Below are positions 28,236 through 36,432 of a stretch of DNA of 64,000 nt, one piece after another. The first letter of the stretch is position 1; each line of letters begins with the position of its first letter. Made by a program: the position numbers and the translations under genes. The stretch comes from Paenibacillus eucommiae. GTDB taxonomy: Bacteria; Bacillota; Bacilli; Paenibacillales; NBRC-103111. The DNA is taken from the NCBI RefSeq assembly GCF_017874215.1, contig NZ_JAGGLB010000011.1, positions 62,001 to 126,000 on the forward strand. The letters are read 5' to 3'. The notes under the pieces are model-generated. The model did no database searches. It saw nothing but the letters and a program-made list of their open reading frames with translations, and had not been told where the DNA came from.

Positions 28236-31200
28236 TTATTCGAGCTTACCGATAAAGAAAGTTGCATATTCCCGTTCCCGCTCCTGGTTTCTCACGATAA
28301 GCGTATACCAGCCCACTTGAGGGAACGTGACTTCAAAGTGGCCATTCACCAATTCTTTGTATGTGATTTTACTTGCGATGTACTTCATCTGTCCTTCACG
28401 GTACAGTCCCGGCTGGTACAGCAAATCGTAAGTTCCCCACTCATTGGTCCTGATCTGGCCATTCACATCCAGAAGATTATATCGCTCAACCTTAAATGTC
28501 AGCTTATTGCGGTCAAACAAGGCGGACTCCCCAGCGGCTCCTGAAATGAGCACATCATCGGCAAAAATTAGCATGCCATCCGAACCGACTACAATAACAT
28601 CCTGCACAGCCACTGCCGTATTGCCTACCTGATCCGTAGCTGTGTAGGTGACACGCTGCCGGCCAAGCTTAGTCAAATCAAGCCCGCTGTGGGTGACTTT
28701 AATATGGCTGGCTTGCGATACATTATCAGATACCGTATATCCGCCTAAATCCTTGTACAGATCGAAGTTTTGCTTGTTTTGCACAATCCCGGCCGCAGCC
28801 TGATTCAGTTTAATTTCTGGCGGTTTATTATCAAGTCCTTTAATCTCAACAGGTACTTTATTCACATTCCCCAATAAATCTGACAAGGCAATGGAGGTAG
28901 ACCCTTCAGCCCCAAATATCCTTGAATAGGTGAAGCTGCCATCCGAGCCGCTAATTTGATTCGTATAATTCCCGGTCCCATCCTGCCGAATCGGCGTGAC
29001 ACCTGAAAAAACCATATTGGGCGCTGTTGTCTGGCCGCTTAAAGTGACTTGTACCTTGCCGCGTGCATACTGCTTACCATCGATCGTCACAATCTCATTC
29101 TTTTCCAAAGGCTTGCCTTCCTCGTTCACAAAGGTATAAGTGATCGTCTTTGCTTCCGGAGGTGCAGCAAGGATATTGTCTATTTCTTCCTTAATGACGG
29201 TCGTATTGCCGAACAAATCAGCAACCATAAATGAGATACTGCCATTTTTCAGCATGGTAACGGCCTTCTTTTCGTCAAGGACAATAAAGTCCTTGGCATT
29301 TTCATCAGCTTTTTGCACTTCAAGAGTTACTCCTGAGGAAAAACGCACCTGGCCATTATTGTCAAGGATGGTGCCAAAGGATTGGCTGTTGTTGGCCCCA
29401 TAAGTGTAGGAGCGTACAATCTTCACCTTTGGACCTTCTTTGTCAATATTGGTTACAGTCGCCGTTGCTGTGCCGTTATTCCCTGCTTCATCTCTGAATT
29501 CAAACGTAAACGAACCATTTTCGGTAAAGGTGTACACAGCTTTGCCCATATTGTTAGTGATCTGGACAGGCTTTGAGGTTTCCAGCTTGACCGAGACATT
29601 GCCATTGGTTGGTCTTGTCGTTAAATACTCAATGCTGCCTTGCGGCGGAGTTCCATCTACATTATTGACTACGACAATAAGCGTCTCTATTCTGCTTGGA
29701 TCGGCTGTATCTGTAAGATTAAAAGTATAATAGCCGTTCTTCTTTACATTAAATTTGTTGCCGCTGCGTACCGGATCAGAAGGATTCACAGCCGATGGCA
29801 CCACCTTGATACCCAAAGGAGTCACGACATCAATGTCAACTCCAGTGATTGGACTAACTGGCCTTGTTGTACTTAGAGACGCCAAGGCGTATACAGGCTC
29901 CACCACGGATACAGCCTTCGTGTCCAACGCTTGCGGATCGCCAATCGCTCCACCTGGTGTTTTATATTTCACTTTGATTTTAAGGTCGGACACTCTGTCC
30001 GTAGGTACCTTTATCGCTACAAAATTCGTATAGGGACGCCATTTCACCCAGCTTTCGCCATCGTCCGGGGATACGGAAAATTCATATCCGCTCTTATCAA
30101 GCGTGTCCAGACTAAGCTTCACAATGGCTGTATAACCATCTTCAGCATCACCATATACATAGATCAAATCCGATTTCGAAGATGCAGGAGGCGTACCCCC
30201 TCCAACCTTGGATACCGTAAAGGTATCTGTAGTGCTTGCAATCAGACTGTTTCCGGCTCCATCTACAGCACGGACATACAGCTGGTAATAAGCAATTTCT
30301 CCATCTTGCAGCCCGGTATCTGTGATGATCACCCGTCCATCCTGCGGTATTGGCATCCAGTTGGGAGAAGCGTCATCCGGCAAGGCATCTCCGGACTTAA
30401 CCCATTGGTATTGCTGTATAAGTCCGTCCGTGCTGTAAGGCTCCGTTACTGTAACCGTTAGCTCATGGGAGGCTTGTGGATAAGCTACCCCATTCTTGCT
30501 GAAGGAAATATCAGGAGCTAGATTATCGAAATAGTAAGCTTTGGAATAGTAGTAATATCTGGCTCCATACGGCCCCTCTGCTTCCACTTTAATATGAACA
30601 TAATAAATGCCATTCAGGGCTGAATTGGCTGGAATCAGATAGCTCTGCTGCCCACTATCATTGTTCATACCATTTGCAATAAGCTCTGTGTACGCAGCTT
30701 CTTCCGGACGAATCGTACTGGAGTTAATAGCATAGGACACATGACTCTGATACGTAATTTCGCTCACTGATCCGCCATAGGTTCCTGAAGTTACGCTTTG
30801 CGGCGTAATTCCACTAATATAGAACAGCACATCATGACTTTTTACGTAACTGGTATTGGTCTCAGGCTCGAATCTTCCATGAACCTGTTCTTCCGAATTA
30901 ACCGTTATCGGCGTTTCTGTTTGGACTATCCGTTCATTGCCCGCTTGATCTGCTGCTTTGATATACAGCAGGTAGGAGCCATCTTCCATAACTTCATTCT
31001 GAGTGGACAGGTTAACGCTATTTTCAACAAGGCCAATAGCATTCCAATTTATATCCTGGGGTTGGTCTCCTGCTTTCACCCATTGATAATAACTGTCTTT
31101 AAGGCCGCTGTGCTCATCCTCTATCTTGACAGAAATTCTAACGTTAGCCGTGTTGTCGCCATTTATTTCACCCATAGTAACGATGGGCGCCAGATTGTCC

Positions 31201-33518
31201 AGTTTAATAGCAGCAACCTTATAATCCCAGTTGGAATCTTGTTGTTTAAAATCTGTCAGCGGCCATATAGACAGGTCGCCGTATTGGCCAACAGCTGCCA
31301 GCGCTTTGTTGTCTGCATAAAAGATTTTATCGGACTCCGAGCCTGTGGCTTCTGCTTTCCAGGCTGCGTATTGTCCAGGATTGTTTTCCCGGAATGCTTT
31401 CATCTTCTCATATTGCATTAGCTCTCTCGCTGTATCCCAGGTCATGTCCGCTGTCCAGCTGTGCAGATACCATTCCCCGCTGCCGGGCTCAGTTAAAGCC
31501 TCGACAGGTGGTGCCAACATGTTCGTTTTGTTGTTTACAACCCGCAGTTGCACACCAGCGAACTGACCCGGATAAAGCTCGTCCGCCGGCTGCTTGGCCG
31601 ACAGGGAATACCTTTTGATAGCTGCATAATGATCGCCGCTTTGATCAGCAAAAGGGTCAGCAGGATTCTGACTCCACAAATAATAAACCAAGCCTACGGC
31701 TGGCGAAGCCGGCCCGCTCATATTGGAAGGGCGATAGATGCCCTTGCTTGGTCTTTCCTTACCACGATCCGCTATATTCGGATCCAGAGAGGGTATGATC
31801 AATGGTGGATCGTTAGCATCGATCGTAATCTTGCCGTTCTTTTGATACTTTTCATTACTCGCCCCGCCTGTTTCATAGTGAAAGCCGATTTCTGGCTTTG
31901 TGTTATCTATGGACAGGGTAGCCCAATCAATTTTCGAGTTCACATTGGACTCGTCGCCATCCTTATGAATGCCCTCGAAATTGGCTGGTTGAATCAGCAT
32001 ATTTCCCGCATAATCCTGTATGACACTCGTGTCGGAATCATCCATCTTGTTTTTATGGGTTAAAGCTATGACCTTAAGAAGTGGCGTCTCTACGTTCACT
32101 CCATCTGGAATTTTGACCCGGAAGGTCCAGTTTTTCGTATTCGATCCAGATGCATATCCGGCTTTCAATCCGTTGTTAAGAAGCAAATAGGTATCTTTCA
32201 CATCCCATCCATCCTTGACAACAGCTTCCTCCGTCATCTGAAGGGTGAAATCAATCGTGTCGTCCTTATTCAAGGTTACTCCGGTTAAAATTTCGGGCTG
32301 AATCCCGTTACCAACCTTCGTATATTTAGGTGCCACTGCATCGACGATCACCCGATATCCGGAGTTTTTGTAGTCGAAGGGATTCACTGTTTTCCCTGCT
32401 AAATAACTGTTGCTGGCCAGGCTTGCTTTATTAGGAAATTGGGTTGTAGCCACGTTCCCGGCTGCATCCGCAAAAACAGCCTCCTTTATTTTTTCCTCCA
32501 GCGATTTATTAAGAGGTGGAACCCCGGAGGTACTGCCCGTTATTTTCGGTTCAACGGGAAGATTATCGCTCTGGTGATACTTGGAGGCCGTATATGAAAA
32601 TACAACACTCTTCTTATACTCCTTTAAATTGCCTGAATTGTAGGTTTCATTGTCCAAATACTGCTGTTGCCCAGCAGCTGGCAGTCCAGTCCCTGAAGGA
32701 TTAGTAAACAGCGGCTGTCTTAGAAAATGCTCATGGTACGCCGAATTCAGTGCCGTCGGCTTGACAGGTTCACTAAAATTGTAGGCGAGGGAGATGTACT
32801 CGTCCTGTTTGACATACAGCTCTCTTTGACCGAGGTTCGTGTTGTCCCGCTGAGCTCCGTTGCCAATGAAAGTGTAATTGTTCAATACCGGGCGTGTTTG
32901 GTCCTGAAACTTAACATAGAAGTCTCTCACACCTGTCAAATCGCTGCCATCCTTGCCTTCGCCAAACAAAACAATTCTAATCACAGAATTGGGTTTGATA
33001 ACGGCTGATGCACTTCTAGCGGAGACATCCCCACCACTTGTTTTTCCGTGCAATACCTCTGTACCATCCACAGTTATCGTCATCTCTGTAACTCGCGTCC
33101 AAAATAAACCAGAGTAATACTTCAGCCTGCTCCATCCAAAAACAGCCTCTGCATGCCCGCTTTGAGCAAGATCCATTAAGGCTGGATTATTTGCAACTTT
33201 AATTTCAAACTCGACCCAGGTATTTTTATCCTCCTTACCAGTAAAAATGTCACCCTTAGCCCAGTCTATTTGCGCATATTCATCCCTATCCCTGTCAATT
33301 TGTTTAAACCCGGGGGTCTGATTATTATAAAAGTTTAAAAAAGCATTATCAGCATCATGGGATGCATTCCCAATTAATGTACCTGCTCCAAAACGCACTT
33401 CCAGGTCGCCGCTTGCCGCTTCCGCCTTTGTTAGGAACCACTCAGGCATCAGGGAAAAAAGCATGCTGAAGGTTAAAGCCATTGCGATCCATTTGCTTAC
33501 AATCTTATTCCTACGCAT
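28236..33518 (-). CDS. Large exported protein with Ig-like/cadherin-like domains, no visible anchor
   Basis: A 1760-residue protein from ATG 33518, which lies 8 nt after AGGAGG. The signal peptide ends at KAEA-ASG. Repeated Ig-like modules contain motifs such as VDGAGNS, AADQAGNERI and FRDEAGNNGTATATV, the hallmark of Big_3/cadherin-like bacterial Ig domains. A later module has LGRQRVTYTATDQVGNTAV (DUF5011-like). No SLH, LPXTG or other wall-binding motif was found, and the chain ends in a beta strand (YATFFIGKLE). It is the first gene of the downstream surface operon and is probably held by partners or released. It has about 1.2 kb of repeat-rich upstream DNA. Confidence 0.8.
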   Translation of the reverse strand: MRRNKIVSKWIAMALTFSMLFSLMPEWFLTKAEAASGDLEVRFGAGTLIGNASHDADNAFLNFYNNQTPGFKQIDRDRDEYAQIDWAKGDIFTGKEDKNTWVEFEIKVANNPALMDLAQSGHAEAVFGWSRLKYYSGLFWTRVTEMTITVDGTEVLHGKTSGGDVSARSASAVIKPNSVIRIVLFGEGKDGSDLTGVRDFYVKFQDQTRPVLNNYTFIGNGAQRDNTNLGQRELYVKQDEYISLAYNFSEPVKPTALNSAYHEHFLRQPLFTNPSGTGLPAAGQQQYLDNETYNSGNLKEYKKSVVFSYTASKYHQSDNLPVEPKITGSTSGVPPLNKSLEEKIKEAVFADAAGNVATTQFPNKASLASNSYLAGKTVNPFDYKNSGYRVIVDAVAPKYTKVGNGIQPEILTGVTLNKDDTIDFTLQMTEEAVVKDGWDVKDTYLLLNNGLKAGYASGSNTKNWTFRVKIPDGVNVETPLLKVIALTHKNKMDDSDTSVIQDYAGNMLIQPANFEGIHKDGDESNVNSKIDWATLSIDNTKPEIGFHYETGGASNEKYQKNGKITIDANDPPLIIPSLDPNIADRGKERPSKGIYRPSNMSGPASPAVGLVYYLWSQNPADPFADQSGDHYAAIKRYSLSAKQPADELYPGQFAGVQLRVVNNKTNMLAPPVEALTEPGSGEWYLHSWTADMTWDTARELMQYEKMKAFRENNPGQYAAWKAEATGSESDKIFYADNKALAAVGQYGDLSIWPLTDFKQQDSNWDYKVAAIKLDNLAPIVTMGEINGDNTANVRISVKIEDEHSGLKDSYYQWVKAGDQPQDINWNAIGLVENSVNLSTQNEVMEDGSYLLYIKAADQAGNERIVQTETPITVNSEEQVHGRFEPETNTSYVKSHDVLFYISGITPQSVTSGTYGGSVSEITYQSHVSYAINSSTIRPEEAAYTELIANGMNNDSGQQSYLIPANSALNGIYYVHIKVEAEGPYGARYYYYSKAYYFDNLAPDISFSKNGVAYPQASHELTVTVTEPYSTDGLIQQYQWVKSGDALPDDASPNWMPIPQDGRVIITDTGLQDGEIAYYQLYVRAVDGAGNSLIASTTDTFTVSKVGGGTPPASSKSDLIYVYGDAEDGYTAIVKLSLDTLDKSGYEFSVSPDDGESWVKWRPYTNFVAIKVPTDRVSDLKIKVKYKTPGGAIGDPQALDTKAVSVVEPVYALASLSTTRPVSPITGVDIDVVTPLGIKVVPSAVNPSDPVRSGNKFNVKKNGYYTFNLTDTADPSRIETLIVVVNNVDGTPPQGSIEYLTTRPTNGNVSVKLETSKPVQITNNMGKAVYTFTENGSFTFEFRDEAGNNGTATATVTNIDKEGPKVKIVRSYTYGANNSQSFGTILDNNGQVRFSSGVTLEVQKADENAKDFIVLDEKKAVTMLKNGSISFMVADLFGNTTVIKEEIDNILAAPPEAKTITYTFVNEEGKPLEKNEIVTIDGKQYARGKVQVTLSGQTTAPNMVFSGVTPIRQDGTGNYTNQISGSDGSFTYSRIFGAEGSTSIALSDLLGNVNKVPVEIKGLDNKPPEIKLNQAAAGIVQNKQNFDLYKDLGGYTVSDNVSQASHIKVTHSGLDLTKLGRQRVTYTATDQVGNTAVAVQDVIVVGSDGMLIFADDVLISGAAGESALFDRNKLTFKVERYNLLDVNGQIRTNEWGTYDLLYQPGLYREGQMKYIASKITYKELVNGHFEVTFPQVGWYTLIVRNQEREREYATFFIGKLE

Positions 33519-33949
33519 GAACACAGCCTCCTACTAAAGTCCTACATTCGTTTTTTGCCTTTTGATATCCGCGAATTCCCTCCCAACTAGTCAATCTGCA
33601 TCTAAGGGCATTCCAATATCATCCGCCAAAACCCCTTTCTTATATCCTATCCTCCTCAAACCTACTGCTTTATAGCATATATAGGTATTATAATACTTGC
33701 CTCTATACCAATTCTAAACATTGCCAAATATCTAACATATTCTATTAGATGGATAACCTTCAAAAAATGAAACCTGCATTAAATTACAAATATTACCACC
33801 CGACAATATATGCGTTTATGTGACATTTTGACTAAATTTTTGGAAAGGTTGACTAGGCTTAATTACTCACAAGAACACCGAATCTAAAGTAGCAGAAAAT
33901 TGTTTTTTTGATTGTAATAGTATCATTTCCGAATGAACAGCCAACCGAA

Positions 33950-33996
33950 AGGATCTGCTGCTTAACGATATTTTTTATCGTTAGAAGCATATGGTC
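33950..33996. repeat. Fifth copy of the TAACGATG-type palindrome
   Basis: GGATCTGCTGCTTAACGATA followed by a T-rich loop and TATCGTTAGAAGC resembles the first copy at 7195-7232, including the flank GGATCTGCT and the downstream CATCCCC-like block. The stem is TAACGATA/TATCGTTA. Confidence 0.65.
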
Positions 33997-34107
33997 CGTT
34001 CCACATCCCCTCCCTCTCAGATACAAAGTGCTAAACGTGATAGACCGATGCAGAATCCGTAATTCTCAACGACGGAAGATATCTTCCCGATACGGAAAGT
34101 ACCTGTC

Positions 34108-34294
34108 TCTAACGGTCACCGCTGACCTTTAGAAGCTGATTTTTACATATTCACGATTCTAATGGACATCCGCGACCATTAGAAGGCAGTTTTCCCCACA
34201 ATCGCCCCCTTTTCAGCCTGTAAGGGGCATCCATGACCGTCACAATCTCATTTCGCTGCATTTCCGCTTCTAACGGACTTCGGTGGCCATTAGC
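34108..34294. repeat. Series of palindromic repeats (TCTAAYGG family)
   Basis: Hairpins of the form TCTAAYGG..loop..CCATTAGA lie at 34108-34133, 34157-34184 and 34267-34294; a degenerate one lies at about 34217-34246. The loops contain a CG-rich core (CCGCG, TTCGG). The spacing is irregular, so this is not a CRISPR array; it looks like a cluster of small palindromic intergenic elements. Confidence 0.65.
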
Positions 34295-34439
34295 GCACAT
34301 GTTACCCTCGCCTATATGAAAATAGCTATGAGAAGTACCGGGCCGCTATAAAGCTGGCATTTTCGTAGCATTTAACCGCCATCGAATGTTAGCTTGACTG
34401 TCAAGCACTGATTATTAGGTTGAGCCATCTAATAAAAAA

Positions 34440-34680
34440 AAAAAAAACACCTTGCGGGACTGTTGACAAAGTGTGGAGTAGAGGATAAATTCCCTCTAGC
34501 CCACACTTTGTCAACAGTCCCTTGCGGAGTCCTTTGAAGTGCGTGTTCGTGATGTTGGTGCATGGAGGGAGGAACAAATCTTTAAAGGCGGGCGCTACCA
34601 CTCTTCCACCCGCAACCCTTCCCTCTTCTCAGCTACAATCGCACGAAGCGTACGAAAACCTAGCTCAAACGGAACTTTTC
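34440..34680. repeat. Interspersed intergenic repeat, copy 2 (interrupted by a MITE)
   Basis: Copy of the element at 6880-7110, sharing the blocks TCCTTTGAAG-like, GGAACAAATCTTTAAAGGCG, TCAGCTACAATCGCACGAA and CTCAAACGGA. It lacks an internal stretch of about 65 bp present in copy 1. It is interrupted at 34457-34526 by a small inverted-repeat insertion plus its target duplication. Confidence 0.7.
34457..34518. mobile_element. 62-bp MITE with 19-bp perfect terminal inverted repeats and 8-bp target duplication
   Basis: The ends are GACTGTTGACAAAGTGTGG and its exact reverse complement at 34500-34518. The 24-bp middle continues the hairpin (TAGAGG..CCTCTA). It is flanked by direct repeats CCTTGCGG at 34449-34456 and 34519-34526. 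The empty form of the site is preserved in copy 1 of the surrounding repeat, as CCCTGCGG followed directly by TGTCC. It has no coding capacity. The parent insertion sequence is not in this window, and I do not assign its family. Confidence 0.85.
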
Positions 34681-34692
34681 ATAGACTTTGTC

Positions 34693-36348
34693 TTAATTAA
34701 TAAACTTCAAATATTGAAGCATACGCTTGAGCATTACAGTACCCTGTGCACGTGAGGCATTTTGCTGTGGAGCGAACGTAGTATCCGTCATCCCTTGAAC
34801 AATGCCTGCAGTAATGGACTTGGCCACTGCTTCTTTGGACCAACTGGAAATGGAGGCACCATCAGCGAACTTGTTAAGCACGCTCTGATCCAAGGCTACC
34901 TCTTTATCCGAAACCTTCAACGCACGAATGATCATAGTGACCATCTGTTCTCTTGTGATCATAGCATTTGGTTTAAACGTGCCGTCCTCATAACCATCAA
35001 TCAGACCGGCTTTCTGTGAAGCTCCGACCGAGCCAGAGAACCAATCTGCCGCGGCGACATCTTTGAAGCCCTCAGCTTTTACCTCTGCAAGTCCCAAAGA
35101 TCTAACTAAGAGGGCTGAGAATTCGGCTCTTGTGATAAGTTTGTCCGGAGCGAATTTAGAATCTGCAACACCATTCACGATTAGTTTGCTGGCCAGCAGC
35201 TCAACATCCGATTTTGCCCAATGGCCTGCAACATCTCCGAAGGTTTTGGCATGTTGGATAACACTATACAAACTGTTCCCTTTACGATATAAAATAGCAT
35301 TTAGTCCGTCGAATATAGTCGGCACCGGGCTAAAGGTATTAGTATCCGGATTATACCATACCCCTATTGCGGTATTGGGGTCCGTTTCTTTTGAAAGATG
35401 AATCGTATGCGCTATATAAGTGCTGAATACACTGATTTCCTGGCTCATCCCATTGCTGCCAACAACCGTCACTGAAAATTCAACAGGTGCAGCCAATACT
35501 TCCGCTCCCAATTGAGCAGCGAATGCGTTGATAGCTTCTGCGCTTTCACCCTGAGTCCTGTTGATTACGATACTAACCTTCACATCTTTAAGCTCCAGCC
35601 CCATCTGCTTAGACACAGCAGCAAGGTCGATTTGATTGATGGGAAGCTTATAATCGCCTGCTCCTGTCTGGAGATGAAGTACCGATGCAGCATTCTTCGA
35701 AGTTAGCAAAGCAAGCACTTCAGGAGTAAGCTCCACTTTCACTACAGATGCAGCCGCTTTTACTTTTAGTGCATATTCCAGCGTAGTTGATGTCGCTTTC
35801 GATACAAGCTCAGTTATCTTAGCTGCATCAAAAGTGACAGTGACTTCATTCCCCTTCACAACTTCATTAGCCGCATCAGCTAATTGCATAATGCCATTGG
35901 ATGGAGTATTTGGGTTATTGGTAGAATTATCTGGGGATCCAGGCCCCATAGGGCCGCCGCCACCACCAGTAAATGTTGCTCCGATGTCAACTTTCTTGAT
36001 AGCAAATTCCCCTGTTCCACTTCCAAATCCCACAATAATATTCATACTGCTTGCACGGGTTTCTGGCATTGTAAATATAAATTGAAAAGTTCCATTATTA
36101 TCTTTGGCATAGATGGCATCTACGTGCACGATATAGCTGTTGTTGTCAATCACCTTTAAGGTGATATCTTTTCCTGCTGGAGAAGTTCCGTTAATCTGCA
36201 CTTGACTGCCGACAGCATATTTCCCCGCACTAGTTGAAATTTTTACGTCTGCAGAAGCTGCATAAATGGAATTTTTTGCAAAACCCGGGCTCAGGCTCGC
36301 TGAACATACACATAGCATGAAGCAGAGCATCATTATTTTTTTGACCAC
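34693..36348 (-). CDS. SLH-domain surface protein
   Basis: A 551-residue exported protein with an N-terminal signal peptide (MMLCFMLCVCSASLSPGFA). A small Ig-like beta domain (residues about 33-125) is followed by a Gly/Pro/Asn linker (TGGGGGPMGPGSPDN), a second beta domain (about 150-365), and three SLH domains (about 368-551) with LITRAEF, MITREQM and NASRAQG motifs. It should be non-covalently attached to the cell wall. It lies 84 nt after the 3965-residue gene in the secA2 operon. It could serve as the wall anchor for that giant protein, which has no anchor of its own; this is inference. Start GTG 36348 has only a distant AAGGGA, so the start is uncertain. Confidence 0.85.
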   Translation of the reverse strand: MVKKIMMLCFMLCVCSASLSPGFAKNSIYAASADVKISTSAGKYAVGSQVQINGTSPAGKDITLKVIDNNSYIVHVDAIYAKDNNGTFQFIFTMPETRASSMNIIVGFGSGTGEFAIKKVDIGATFTGGGGGPMGPGSPDNSTNNPNTPSNGIMQLADAANEVVKGNEVTVTFDAAKITELVSKATSTTLEYALKVKAAASVVKVELTPEVLALLTSKNAASVLHLQTGAGDYKLPINQIDLAAVSKQMGLELKDVKVSIVINRTQGESAEAINAFAAQLGAEVLAAPVEFSVTVVGSNGMSQEISVFSTYIAHTIHLSKETDPNTAIGVWYNPDTNTFSPVPTIFDGLNAILYRKGNSLYSVIQHAKTFGDVAGHWAKSDVELLASKLIVNGVADSKFAPDKLITRAEFSALLVRSLGLAEVKAEGFKDVAAADWFSGSVGASQKAGLIDGYEDGTFKPNAMITREQMVTMIIRALKVSDKEVALDQSVLNKFADGASISSWSKEAVAKSITAGIVQGMTDTTFAPQQNASRAQGTVMLKRMLQYLKFIN

Positions 36349-36432
36349 TTAATATACCATTCCCTTCTATTGTGAAAAGGTGGAGGAATAAGGCCGATTA
36401 AGCACCCTATTCCTCTGTGAAATCCTCTGTGA

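Larger units (their letters stand above)
33525..34692. other. Gene-free, repeat-rich spacer between the two surface operons
   Basis: No supported gene lies here. The right-hand part (33525-33850) is AT-rich and should hold the promoter of the 1760-residue protein gene. A minus-strand TATAAT lies at about 33696-33701 but without a good -35. From 33950 on, the sequence is built of repeats: a relative of the TAACGATG palindromes, a series of TCTAAYGG palindromes, a second copy of the 230-bp interspersed repeat, and a 62-bp MITE within it. Confidence 0.7.

Noticed and set aside
33690..33705. TATAAT-like element as promoter of the 1760-residue protein gene
   Set aside because: No acceptable -35 at 16-18 bp; mentioned only as a possibility.
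34108..34294. Possible CRISPR array
   Set aside because: The units are self-complementary with irregular spacing and no constant-length spacers; no cas genes are present.
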